A stretch of DNA of 11,116 bases from Chitinophagaceae bacterium (GCA_021151685.1 JAGKWS010000125.1:1-11116); one strand, 5' to 3'. Counted from the stretch's first letter, positions 1 to 7,118 are shown. Notes: generated from the sequence alone by a model not told the origin. Numbers and translations: made by a program.

Positions 1-75
1 CTGCCGGACAAAAACAAACTACCAAACTTAGCATACAGTAAGAGCGAACAACAACAACACACACCAATCAAACAG

Positions 76-103
76 CAGCCGCGCCGCAAGGTGCGGCTGT
101 TTT
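76..103 (+). terminator. Rho-independent terminator for an upstream gene
   Basis: A 10-bp stem (76-85 pairing with 90-99, one G-T wobble) is closed by a GCAA tetraloop of the GNRA type and followed by four T. It probably ends a gene that enters from the left. A possible last reading frame is 3-41, ending in TAA at 39-41, but only a dozen codons are visible, so no gene is called there. Confidence 0.75.
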
Positions 104-176
104 GGTATGTAGTCTTTGAAAAATGAGCATTCCTGTAGGTCAATGGGCAGCTATAGTAGCGGTTCAAAGAAACTGA

Positions 177-292
177 ATGAAAAATATACTAACCGCACTG
201 CTGGTGGCTACCAGCCTGATGGGGGGCTGGGCTATGGTACCGATGGCATAGTAAATGCAGGCGTGTGGTACAAGTTTACGGGCAAGAAGTAG
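177..292 (+). pseudogene. Remnant of an exported, probably outer-membrane, protein with internal deletion
   Basis: ATG at 177 opens a frame that reads MKNILTALLVATSLMGGWA, a convincing Sec signal peptide, but stops at 249-251 after 24 codons. In the next frame, the stretch up to the TAG at 290-292 ends in NAGVWYKFTGKK. An alternating pattern with a near-terminal aromatic WYKF like this is typical of the last strand of Bacteroidota outer-membrane barrels. I infer that the start and the end of one gene remain, with the middle lost and the frame broken. The alternative is an intact 49-residue ORF from ATG 143 to 292 in the second frame; its Gly/Ser/Tyr-rich sequence has no recognisable start context. 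Either way it is not a normal full gene. Confidence 0.4.
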
Positions 293-296
293 CGCA

Positions 297-379
297 TGGC
301 AAATGATAAAAAAGACAATGTGGCACGACTTTTGTTTGATACATTATTCGTTATACTGATGTTAAAAAATCATTTGCCA
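297..379 (+). promoter_or_regulatory. Inverted-repeat-flanked putative promoter of the lipoprotein gene
   Basis: Perfect 11-bp inverted arms, TGGCAAATGAT (297-307) and its complement (369-379), bracket 61 bp directly ahead of the start at 395. Inside lie TTTG at 331-334 and, 19 bp later, TACTGATG (354-361). This is a poor match to the Bacteroidota -7 consensus TAnnTTTG but has the right spacing; TATACT (352-357) could also serve as a -10. The arms could form a structured leader or bind a regulator. Promoter use is inferred from position only. Confidence 0.35.
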
Positions 380-394
380 CTCAAACAATAACGT

Positions 395-1372
395 ATGAAG
401 TACCCACCTAAACCAAGGCTGCTATTGGCGGCCGCACTTGCATTATTAGTTGCCTCCTGTACCAAAAAAAACGACAACATTTCTGAACCTACAAACGTTG
501 GTGTGTACGACAAAACTAAACTCAACTCGTTGTTTGCCGCATTCCGCTACACCCCGCAACAGTTTACCATCAATGCCGGTACACAACAGGTAGTAAGAGG
601 GCAAAAGGGTACAAAACTCACCTTTTACCCCAATACATTCAAGGATGCCGCAGGCAACCCCATAGCCAGTGGCAACATAGATGTGCGCCTGACCGAGATG
701 TACACACCCGGAGATATGATTGCCAACCGGGCCACTACTATGGGCAAGGATGGTATGCTGGTAAGTGGCGGACAGGTGCTGATAACAGCAACCCACGGTG
801 GCCAGCCGGTTACGGTAAACAAATATGGTATAGCTTTTGCCAACGCCACCGAGAACGAGGTAATGAATCTATATCCCGGCAATACCAATAACGAGGATTC
901 TGTTGTTACCTGGGGCGACCCCATATTGTCGGTAGGCACATTTTGTGTAACAGCCACCATGGATACTGTAACCGCGTCACTTTCCTTCAAGTTCGACTCG
1001 TGCAACACCTTGAATTGGGTAAACTGCGATCGGTTTATGGCTGATACTGCAAACCAAACGAAGATATATGCAAAGATTGGCAATACACAGTTTAACAAGT
1101 CGAATACACAAACCTTTATCATATTCCCCACTGTCAACTCGGTATCGGTATTGCCCAACTACGATACTGATTCGAAACGGTTCGAACTTGGAAAATCTTA
1201 CACATTGCCTGTAGGGCTACCGGTTAACCTGGTAGTGATGGCGGCCAAAGACAATAAATACTATTACTTCGAGAAAAAGGGACTCACGGTTTCAGCCAAT
1301 ATGGAAATAGATGCCAGTGGCCTTACCGAACAAACCGAGCAGTACATAAAGGACAAGCTGAGTCAGTTGTAG
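395..1372 (+). CDS. Hypothetical surface lipoprotein
   Basis: 325-residue protein starting at ATG 395. A signal peptide (basic start, hydrophobic core at residues 9-20) ends in the lipobox VASC with the acylated Cys at residue 22. The mature part begins with a polar Lys/Asn/Asp linker, then a beta-rich domain with a stretch of the type GTKLTFYPNTFKDAAGNPI and a following DVRLTEMY strand. Such 'threshold plus F-x-D-x-x-G-x-P' stretches recur in Bacteroidota lipoproteins of unknown role, where they resemble ZU5-like or carboxypeptidase-regulatory-like beta folds; that comparison is from memory and not secure. The second half (about 180-325) also looks beta-rich, with several Cys (CVT, DSCNTL, NCDR). 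It is followed by its own terminator, so it is monocistronic. No enzymatic motif was seen, and no function is assigned. Confidence 0.85.
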   Translation: MKYPPKPRLLLAAALALLVASCTKKNDNISEPTNVGVYDKTKLNSLFAAFRYTPQQFTINAGTQQVVRGQKGTKLTFYPNTFKDAAGNPIASGNIDVRLTEMYTPGDMIANRATTMGKDGMLVSGGQVLITATHGGQPVTVNKYGIAFANATENEVMNLYPGNTNNEDSVVTWGDPILSVGTFCVTATMDTVTASLSFKFDSCNTLNWVNCDRFMADTANQTKIYAKIGNTQFNKSNTQTFIIFPTVNSVSVLPNYDTDSKRFELGKSYTLPVGLPVNLVVMAAKDNKYYYFEKKGLTVSANMEIDASGLTEQTEQYIKDKLSQL

Positions 1373-1395
1373 TCTCCATCACAGAATATTCGTTT

Positions 1396-1432
1396 GCAGA
1401 GCCGCCTATATTCGGGCGGCTCTGCTATTTTT
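1396..1432 (+). terminator. Rho-independent terminator after the lipoprotein gene
   Basis: A perfect 11-bp GC-rich stem (1396-1406 with 1415-1425), an 8-nt loop, then TATTTTT. It lies 23 bp past the stop of the lipoprotein gene. The T-tract also matches a promoter -7 element (see 1426-1433). Confidence 0.85.
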
Positions 1433-1433
1433 G
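1426..1433 (+). promoter_or_regulatory. Possible -7 promoter element inside the terminator tail
   Basis: TATTTTTG matches the Bacteroidota -7 consensus TAnnTTTG exactly and sits 13 bp before the ATG at 1447. The expected -33 TTTG is not present about 20 bp upstream, because that position is inside the GC-rich terminator stem. It may be a chance match from the T-tract, but no other promoter fits between the two genes. Confidence 0.3.
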
Positions 1434-1446
1434 TTCAAAAAAACGC

Positions 1447-1839
1447 ATGACGAAAAATATTGTTTCAATAGTGGTAGGATTGGTAGTAGCTATCGTCATT
1501 TTTTTGGCAGCAGAAACAGCCAACGTAAGGCTGCACCCTATGCCAGACGGCCTTAACTACAACGACAGTGCGGCAGTAAAAGCTATTTACGACCATTTGC
1601 CATTTTCATTTTGGCTATTGGTTTTGGCAGGCTGGGCAGTAGGTTCGTGCATTTGTGGTTTCTTAGTAAAAACCATCAATAAAAGCGACAGTAAACAACC
1701 GCCAGCCATTGCGGCCAGTATTCTTACCCTATCGGCAATAGCCAATTTTTATATGTTACCACACCCGGTGTGGATGATGATAGTGGGCACCATTATCTTC
1801 TTCCCTGCTGTGTTTTTGGGGCACCGTCTGCGGTCTTAG
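1447..1839 (+). CDS. Small four-helix integral membrane protein
   Basis: 130 residues from ATG 1447. Four hydrophobic segments are visible at about 6-26, 54-77, 86-104 and 107-126. The first is followed by a hydrophilic loop containing HPMPDGLNYNDSAAVKA, and a positively charged end (HRLRS) is likely cytoplasmic. The loop pattern P-M-P-x-G-L-x-x-x-D and the LPFSFWLLVLAGW segment recur in a small family of uncharacterised Bacteroidota and proteobacterial membrane proteins, as far as I recall; no function is known to me. No Shine-Dalgarno is visible and the leader is short. Its stop codon overlaps by two bases the end of a decayed minus-strand frame. Confidence 0.8.
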   Translation: MTKNIVSIVVGLVVAIVIFLAAETANVRLHPMPDGLNYNDSAAVKAIYDHLPFSFWLLVLAGWAVGSCICGFLVKTINKSDSKQPPAIAASILTLSAIANFYMLPHPVWMMIVGTIIFFPAVFLGHRLRS

Positions 1840-2084
1840 CCCGTATTATTGTCAAAGAAGTATTCACTGCATGTGCTGTGCTTTGGGCTACCCGGCGCAA
1901 TGGCATCAATGACATAGCGTTCTCCCGGCAATTTTAAATACTTTATACTGGTGCCGGCTATGGTACTATTGGTTCCATTATACAATACAACATTTCTGTA
2001 CCCTTATCTGCTGCCATTTTTTTTGCAAAAGCAATTCGGGGGCATACCTGTTGCGCACGGGTTATATCTACCTGCCATATACAT
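1836..2084 (-). pseudogene. Decayed or interrupted small minus-strand gene
   Basis: Read on the minus strand from ATG at 2084, one frame runs 26 codons (MYMAGRYNPCATGMPPNCF, then CKKNGSR), meets TAA at 2006-2004, and then stays open another 55 codons to TAA at 1838-1836. The second part has balanced, protein-like composition, with segments such as VVLYNGTNSTIAG, LKLPGERYVIDAIAPGSP and a C-terminal CSEYFFDNNTG. A neighbouring frame is also open over the first part (ending MAADKG), so a frameshift near the TAA, close to a run of eight A (minus strand), would also join the two halves. I read it as one 81-codon frame broken once. The family is not recognised. It may instead be two unrelated short frames. 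Confidence 0.35.
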
Positions 2085-2122
2085 ACCCCCAATGAAGTAA
2101 TGCCCAACCTACCTCACAAAGC

Positions 2123-2150
2123 CGAGGCTGCCCGTTTCGGGGCAGCCTCG
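2123..2150 (-). terminator. Terminator of the DUF779/aldehyde dehydrogenase operon
   Basis: A perfect 11-bp stem (2123-2133 with 2140-2150) with a 6-nt loop lies 39 bp beyond the stop of the DUF779 gene. The T-run on the minus strand is weak (GCTTTGTG), so strength is uncertain. Its position between a minus-strand operon end and otherwise gene-poor DNA supports the call. Confidence 0.65.
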
Positions 2151-2189
2151 CAGGGTTGTTTGTTCGCCTGTGTTGTTTTGCCTTTTCTG

Positions 2190-2567
2190 CTATTCTTTGG
2201 TTTGTTCTGCGGCGTCCAGTTCGGCCTGTTCCTCGTCTGTAAATAGCCGCGAGCGCACTAAGAAGCGTTTGCCCAATGGTATCTCCAGACTGAAGCTGCT
2301 GCCGCGCCCTTTTGTTACGTCTATCGTTAGCTGCGTATGCTTCCAGTATTCAAACTGGTCGCCAGCCATATAAAAAGGACATCCCCCTATCTCGCCCAGG
2401 CATACGTCGGTACTACCAATCCTAAATTCGCCTTGTGCGAAACACATAGGTTGAGACCCATCGCAGCAGCCACCACTTTGGTGAAACATAAGCGGGCCAT
2501 GCTGTGCCTTCAACTCTTCTATGAGTTGCAGCGTAGCTTCGGTTGCAGTTACTCGTTGTGCGGCCAT
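2190..2567 (-). CDS. DUF779 family protein, partner of aldehyde dehydrogenase
   Basis: 125 residues. The N-terminal half carries the family hallmark HQSGGCCDGSQPMC, with Cys at 34, 35 and 42, followed by a Cys at 56 and a GGCPFYM segment with Cys at 63. The Cys set suggests metal or thiol chemistry, though no activity is established for the family. DUF779 genes are commonly found next to acetaldehyde-type aldehyde dehydrogenase genes (AcoD/ExaC group). Here it follows the dehydrogenase by 21 bp on the same strand, so the two are surely co-transcribed. The length is normal for the family and the C-terminal 30 residues are charged. The function is likely an accessory or maturation role for the dehydrogenase, which is inference from linkage. 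Confidence 0.9.
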   Translation of the reverse strand: MAAQRVTATEATLQLIEELKAQHGPLMFHQSGGCCDGSQPMCFAQGEFRIGSTDVCLGEIGGCPFYMAGDQFEYWKHTQLTIDVTKGRGSSFSLEIPLGKRFLVRSRLFTDEEQAELDAAEQTKE

Positions 2568-2588
2568 GGCGTTGGTATTATTTATCTG

Positions 2589-4121
2589 CTAAAAGAAGCC
2601 CAGTTTGCTTTTGCTGTAAGATATGAGCATGTTCTTTGTCTGGCGGTAGTGGTTCAGCATCATCTTGTGTGTCTCGCGGCCGAAGCCCGATTTCTTGTAG
2701 CCACCAAACGGTGCATGTGCCGGGTAGGCATGGTAGCAGTTTACCCATACCCTGCCGGCCTGTATGGCGCGGGGCACCTGATACAACTCATGCGCATCGC
2801 GCGTCCATACACCGGCACCAAGACCATAGAGTGTATCGTTGGCTATGGCTATAGCCTCTTCGGTAGTCTTGAAAGTGGTTACCGATGTAACAGGGCCAAA
2901 GATTTCCTCCTGAAAAATACGCATCTTGTTGTGCCCTCGGAAGATGGTTGGCTGTATATAGTATCCCTGCTCCAAACCGCTGTTCAGGCTGGCAGCAGCA
3001 CCGCCACACAGCACCTCGGCCCCTTCCTGCTTACCAATGTCGAAGTAGCTGAGAATTTTGTTGTATTGGTCTTCGCTGGCCTGTGCCCCCATCATGGTAT
3101 CCCTGTCCAGCGGGTGGCCTGCTTTTATGGCCTTGGTACGGGCTATTACACGCTCCATAAAGCGGTCGTAAATGCTTTCGTGTACCAATATGCGGCTGGG
3201 GCAGGTACACACCTCGCCCTGATTGAGGGCAAACATCACAGCACCTTCTACCGCCTTGTCAAAGAAATCGTCATCGTGGTCGGCCACAGAGGCAAAGAAA
3301 ATGTTGGGGCTCTTGCCACCCAGCTCCATGGTTACCGGTATCAGGTTCTCTGATGCGTACTGCATTATCAGGCGGCCGGTAGTGGTTTCGCCGGTAAATG
3401 CCACCTTGTTGATGCGGGGCGATGTAGCCAGTGGTTTACCTGCTTCTATACCAAAGCCGGTAACAATGTTCAGCACACCGGCAGGCAACAGGTCGCCTAC
3501 CAGTTCCATAAGCACCATAATGCTGGTAGGGGTTTGCTCGGCAGGTTTTACCACCACGGTGCAGCCGGCGGCCAGTGCGGGGGCTATCTTCCATGCGGCC
3601 ATCAGCAGCGGAAAGTTCCACGGTATTATTTGCCCTACTACGCCTATAGGCTCGTGCAGTTGTATGCTCACTGTAGTTTCGTCGTGCTCGCTTATTGTGC
3701 CTTCTTCGGCCCGTAGTACCCCGGCAAAGTAGCGGAAGTGGTCTACTACCAGCGGCAGGTCGGCCGCCAGTGTTTCGCGCACGGCCTTACCATTGTCTAT
3801 GGTCTCTACTGCTGCCAGATACTCCAGATTTTCTTCTATGCGCTGTGCTATGCGCAGCAGTATGTTGCTGCGGGTGGCTACGCTGCTTTTGCTCCATGTG
3901 GCAAAGGCTGCGGTGGCAGCGTCTATGGCTTTATCTATATCGGCGGCATTGCCACGAGCGGCATGGGTAAATACCTTACCATCTACCGGCGATACGTTTT
4001 CGAAATACGCGCCCGATGATGGTGCCACCCACTGACCATTGATATAATGGTCGTACTTTTCCCTGAAAGAAGGACGGCTCACCAGATTGCCGGCATTTGC
4101 GGCTGAAGTTGCGTTGCTCAT
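2589..4121 (-). CDS. Aldehyde dehydrogenase, AcoD/ExaC-like
   Basis: 510 residues, full length for the NAD(P)+-dependent aldehyde dehydrogenase superfamily, oxidising an aldehyde to the acid in the cytoplasm. Key residues are in place: Asn169 in PWNF, Lys192 in VVKPAE for cofactor, the glycine motif FTGETTTG near 242-249, general base Glu266 in MELGGKSPN, and the nucleophile Cys305 in NQGEVCTCPSR. The variant NQGEVCTCPSR and the adjoining DUF779 gene point to the acetaldehyde-type group (AcoD, ExaC, AldB); substrate preference is inferred from that. It is the first gene of a two-gene minus-strand operon, with a 156-bp divergent regulatory region shared with an AraC-type gene. The ATG at 4121 fits the family's N-terminus. 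Confidence 0.95.
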   Translation of the reverse strand: MSNATSAANAGNLVSRPSFREKYDHYINGQWVAPSSGAYFENVSPVDGKVFTHAARGNAADIDKAIDAATAAFATWSKSSVATRSNILLRIAQRIEENLEYLAAVETIDNGKAVRETLAADLPLVVDHFRYFAGVLRAEEGTISEHDETTVSIQLHEPIGVVGQIIPWNFPLLMAAWKIAPALAAGCTVVVKPAEQTPTSIMVLMELVGDLLPAGVLNIVTGFGIEAGKPLATSPRINKVAFTGETTTGRLIMQYASENLIPVTMELGGKSPNIFFASVADHDDDFFDKAVEGAVMFALNQGEVCTCPSRILVHESIYDRFMERVIARTKAIKAGHPLDRDTMMGAQASEDQYNKILSYFDIGKQEGAEVLCGGAAASLNSGLEQGYYIQPTIFRGHNKMRIFQEEIFGPVTSVTTFKTTEEAIAIANDTLYGLGAGVWTRDAHELYQVPRAIQAGRVWVNCYHAYPAHAPFGGYKKSGFGRETHKMMLNHYRQTKNMLISYSKSKLGFF

Positions 4122-4277
4122 ACAATTGATTGTTTTTATGAATTGTTCGATGTACTAAAGTTCCTGAGCAAGCCGTGCCAACCGTTGCAAAATAGTACTA
4201 CAGAATAGCACAATCGTACCTTTTATTTCACCATCATTCTGCTAATAAGTAACTTAGAATGCAGAAAACAGCACAAA
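4122..4277. promoter_or_regulatory. Divergent control region between aldehyde dehydrogenase and AraC-type regulator
   Basis: 156 bp between two opposite start codons must hold promoters in both directions. GTACTA occurs at 4152-4157 and again at 4195-4200, the latter inside the palindrome TAGTACTA (4193-4200). Start-to-start spacing of 43 bp is close to four helical turns, as for direct AraC half-sites, but the motif is short. TACCTTTT at 4217-4224 matches the -7 element for the regulator except its last base. Binding sites are inferred, not shown. Confidence 0.4.
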
Positions 4278-5210
4278 ATGCCCGTATCGCATTTTCTGAA
4301 CGCCATAGGTCTTACCCCCGCGCACCAGCTGCAAACGCTGGTGGAGAACAGGCGCATCTTCAATCTGAAGCATTGCGAGCTGAATATCTTTGAGTCGTAT
4401 GAGGCATCTTACCGGGTACCGCTCACCTTCAACGATTTTGTGATAACCAGCATGGTAGCGGGCAAAAAGGTGATGCATATACTGGACCAGCCTGCATTTG
4501 AGTATGTGCCGGGCGAAACGGTAATAATGCCGCCCAACGAAACGATGGTCATAGATTTTCCCGAAGCGCGCAAGGAAACACCTACACAATGCATTGCACT
4601 CACCATCAGCAACAGTTATATACTGAACACGATGGACTATGTGCAGGAGTACTATAATACAGCTAAAGACGAGCCCACCAACTGGCAACTAAAGTTTGAC
4701 CAATATCACCTGAATAACGATGCCACACTGGCCGACAACATCAATAGCCTGATGACCATATGCAGCAGCAACGACATAGCCAAAAGCATCTATGCCGACC
4801 TGAAGCTAAAGGAATTGATGGTGCGCCTACTGCAAAAACAGCACCTGCTGCGCAGCACCGAAGACCTGCGTACCGCCACCAACAAGAGCCGGGCACACTA
4901 TGTGCTGCACTATATAAACACCCACCTTACCGATAAGATACTGGTAAACGACCTGTGCCGCAAGGCCTACCTGAGCCGCAATGCGTTCTTCGCATGGTTC
5001 AAGGAGCAGTTTGGCATTACCCCGCTCGACTATGTGAATCAGGAGCGCATCAAGCTGGCCCGGCAAATGCTGGCACAAGGCCACTACAACGTATCGCAGG
5101 TGGCGGTGTACTGCGGCTTCAACGATGTGAACTACTTTGTGCGTATGTTCAAAAAAGTAGAGGGCATTACCCCCGGCCGCTACTTGCAATGCGCGCGTCC
5201 TGTACGTTAG
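4278..5210 (+). CDS. AraC-family transcriptional regulator
   Basis: 310 residues. The N-terminal part (about 10-170) is an AraC-type effector-binding domain with a cupin-like stretch (FEYVPGETVIMPPNE). The C-terminal 100 residues (about 205-305) hold the two helix-turn-helix motifs: the first around KILVNDLCRKAYLSRNAFF, the second around VSQVAVYCGFNDVNYFVRMF, followed by the typical GITPGRY end. It is divergent from the aldehyde dehydrogenase-DUF779 operon, so it is very likely its regulator, probably responding to an aldehyde, alcohol or related metabolite. ATG 4278 is chosen because the earlier ATG at 4259 is in another frame. Its stop lies 4 bp from the end of the convergent HMA gene. Confidence 0.92.
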   Translation: MPVSHFLNAIGLTPAHQLQTLVENRRIFNLKHCELNIFESYEASYRVPLTFNDFVITSMVAGKKVMHILDQPAFEYVPGETVIMPPNETMVIDFPEARKETPTQCIALTISNSYILNTMDYVQEYYNTAKDEPTNWQLKFDQYHLNNDATLADNINSLMTICSSNDIAKSIYADLKLKELMVRLLQKQHLLRSTEDLRTATNKSRAHYVLHYINTHLTDKILVNDLCRKAYLSRNAFFAWFKEQFGITPLDYVNQERIKLARQMLAQGHYNVSQVAVYCGFNDVNYFVRMFKKVEGITPGRYLQCARPVR

Positions 5211-5214
5211 CTAC

Positions 5215-5424
5215 CTATATAGCCGTAGCCTTGAAGCCGGCCTGCTCCAACGTCTGTGTTATTTGTGCAGCAGTAACTGTTTCTGTGGTTACGGTCATTA
5301 TCTTATCGGGCGTGGTAGTATCTACCGTCCAGTTACCTTCGCCGGTCAGGTTGTTCATTGCGTTGGTAACGGCCGCTATGCAGCCCCCGCATTTGATGTT
5401 TGTTTTCAGTTGTATTGTTTTCAT
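5215..5424 (-). CDS. HMA-domain heavy-metal-binding protein
   Basis: 69 residues if started at ATG 5424 (MKTIQLKTNIKCGGC). It has the fold pattern of the ferredoxin-like heavy-metal-associated domain. The metal site is the CxxC of KCGGC at residues 12 and 15, followed by a helix (IAAVTNAMNNL), and the end reads TLEQAGFKATAI. Such stand-alone proteins bind Cu(I) or a similar soft metal and hand it to P-type ATPases; no ATPase is visible here. A longer version from ATG 5445 is possible, but that codon lies within a perfect -7 promoter element (5450-5443), so 5424 is preferred. It converges with the AraC gene with only 4 bp between stops. Confidence 0.9.
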   Translation of the reverse strand: MKTIQLKTNIKCGGCIAAVTNAMNNLTGEGNWTVDTTTPDKIMTVTTETVTAAQITQTLEQAGFKATAI

Positions 5425-5442
5425 ACTATTGCTCATCTGTAG

Positions 5443-5450
5443 CAAAGGTA
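5443..5450 (-). promoter_or_regulatory. -7 promoter element of the HMA gene
   Basis: On the minus strand 5450-5443 reads TACCTTTG, an exact match to the Bacteroidota TAnnTTTG consensus, placed 18 bp before ATG 5424. No clear TTTG is seen at the -33 position. Transcription would begin just downstream and give a very short leader, ruling out use of ATG 5445. Confidence 0.6.
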
Positions 5451-5600
5451 CTATGGTGCCCTACCTGTAGTGTTATAAGGTGTGGTGGTGGTGTTACATA
5501 ATTTGGGTGGTGGGCCGCCAACTCGCTGCGCCCATACGATGTAACACGGCTCAATGGCCTTGGCCCCTATACCAAGTATATATGCCGCCCACCACAGCCG

Positions 5601-7019
5601 GTGCCACGCATTATAGTGATAGAGGAGTATACCACCAAGTCGTACCTGGGCAACTATGGTGCGGGCAAGGTGGTAAAAACTTTCTCGCTATTCCCCGGCG
5701 AGCGTACCTCTATAACCATGCGCAGCTACAAAGACCGCATTACTACCGTAGATAGCTCTAAGAATGTGCTGGACAGCTTTAGCGATGCCAGTGCCACCTC
5801 TTTAGACACGCTGATGCAGAAAGAGCAGGGCGATGTATCGAGCACATCGGCCACGGCAGCCAATAGCGGCAACAGCTTTACCACCACTACCGATAGCCGC
5901 AATTCCGAAAAATCGTTTGGCATAAAGGGCAGTCTGGACCTTGGCTTTATGAGCATTGGCGGCGGCTATGGCAAGTCTATAAGCGAGGCCAGCACCACCG
6001 CAGGCGGTATGAGCAGCACCTACGACTACAACACCACCGCAGCCCGTATGAGCAATGTGAGCACACTGGCCAGTGCGCTGAACAAACATGTGCAGCAGAG
6101 CAATGCCGTGCGGCAGGTAGAGGTAAACACGGCCACCACCGATGTGCAGCGCAGCGGCGAGGAAGAAACCATAGTACGCGAGCTGCAAAATGTGAACCTG
6201 AACAATGTGCTGAACATTACCTTTCGCCAGTTGCAACAGCAGTATACGGTGCTTACCTATCTGTCCAACCTCAAGTTTGCCTACACCAACGGCTATGCCG
6301 AAAGCTATACGGTGGTAGACCTGTGCAACTTGGAAAACATGCTGAAAGACATACTGGACACCACTACCGACCCTACCGTGGTGAACACCGTACTGTGCAA
6401 GCTGCTAACCCCCTACTGCGCCGTGCTGAACTATGAGGACATACCCAAACAGTTTGTAGAAAAAATGACGGTGGCAGGTGCCGACTGCCAACTGGGCATA
6501 ACCGGCTGCACCCCGGCCGATGAGAGCTTCTTTCGCATAAAAAGCGGGCTGAAAGACACCTATAGCGATGGGGTGATAGACATAGAAGTAAAGGGCGTGA
6601 TACTGAAGGTGCAGCAGCAAACGCTGCAAACATCGTCTCTGATAGCCGATGCCCTGCTGGGCCGTGGCGATGCGCTGGATTGCTTTAACCAAAATGCGCA
6701 GAACGCTACCAACATCAATGCCTATGCGGCTGCCCTGCAGGCCATGCAAAGCCTTACGGCCAATGTACAGGCTACTGCCAACGATCAACTGTTTGCCGAC
6801 CAGCAACTGGAGATGGGCGAAAAGCGCATAGAGGCCGAAGAGAAGAAGATAGCCATTATGGACCAGCAGATGGACGTGGTAACCAGCATTACCGACCCGC
6901 TGGAGAAAGCCACCCACTACAAAAAAGTGTTTGGCGACTGCTGCGATGTGCCCCAAAGCTGCTGCGGCTGCAGTGGCGACTGCAACTGCGGTGGCCATAC
7001 CGAAACACCAACTGTATAA
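5601..7019 (+). CDS. Unrecognised 472-residue or longer protein with Cys-rich tail
   Basis: Not a family I can name. From GTG 5601 it gives 472 residues, but the frame is open back to 5502 and that upstream stretch reads like protein (ANSLRPYDVTRLNGLGPYTKY, then CRPPQPV). The true N-terminus may therefore lie earlier, or the 5' end may be missing; no ATG exists in that frame. In order: a beta-like start (IVIEEYTTKSYLGNYGAG ... FSLFPGERTSI), a Ser/Thr/Gly/Ala-rich stretch (about 60-150), a mixed helical core (about 150-360), an alanine- and glutamine-rich helical region ending in a likely coiled coil (MGEKRIEAEEKKIAIMDQQM), and a tail with seven Cys (447, 448, 454, 455, 457, 461, 463) that could bind metal. 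No signal peptide or membrane segment is seen. It lies just upstream of the modular peptidase gene, separated by a strong terminator. Confidence 0.75.
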   Translation: MPRIIVIEEYTTKSYLGNYGAGKVVKTFSLFPGERTSITMRSYKDRITTVDSSKNVLDSFSDASATSLDTLMQKEQGDVSSTSATAANSGNSFTTTTDSRNSEKSFGIKGSLDLGFMSIGGGYGKSISEASTTAGGMSSTYDYNTTAARMSNVSTLASALNKHVQQSNAVRQVEVNTATTDVQRSGEEETIVRELQNVNLNNVLNITFRQLQQQYTVLTYLSNLKFAYTNGYAESYTVVDLCNLENMLKDILDTTTDPTVVNTVLCKLLTPYCAVLNYEDIPKQFVEKMTVAGADCQLGITGCTPADESFFRIKSGLKDTYSDGVIDIEVKGVILKVQQQTLQTSSLIADALLGRGDALDCFNQNAQNATNINAYAAALQAMQSLTANVQATANDQLFADQQLEMGEKRIEAEEKKIAIMDQQMDVVTSITDPLEKATHYKKVFGDCCDVPQSCCGCSGDCNCGGHTETPTV

Positions 7020-7029
7020 TAACTATTGA

Positions 7030-7071
7030 GCTGCGGTTGCCGGGTGGTACCAATTGGCAACCGCAGCTTTT
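7030..7071 (+). terminator. Strong Rho-independent terminator
   Basis: A perfect 12-bp stem (7030-7041 with 7056-7067) and 14-nt loop, followed by TTTT (7068-7071), 10 bp past the stop at 7019. It separates the Cys-tailed gene from the next gene, whose ATG is 47 bp further on, so the next gene needs its own promoter or read-through. Confidence 0.88.
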
Positions 7072-7118
7072 ATACAATACACACAACAATTATCACCTCT
7101 ATAAAATAAACTGAAGCT

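Noticed and set aside
625..1158. 177-codon minus-strand frame inside the lipoprotein gene
   Set aside because: The opposite strand has a lipobox, signal peptide and terminator; the antisense frame has no start context or domain.
2337..3353. Long open frame of 338 codons on the plus strand opposite the aldehyde dehydrogenase
   Set aside because: It is antisense to a clear, full-length enzyme, lacks any recognisable domain, and has the Cys/His/Leu-rich look of a reverse-strand shadow.
5480..5755. 91-codon frame starting at GTG 5480
   Set aside because: Its sequence is Trp/Cys/His-rich and overlaps the protein-like frame of the Cys-tailed gene in another register; at most it could supply a frameshifted start, for which there is no evidence.
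6405..6998. 197-codon minus-strand frame opposite the Cys-tailed gene
   Set aside because: Repetitive hydrophobic composition arising from the complement of Gln/Ala/Cys codons; no supporting signals.
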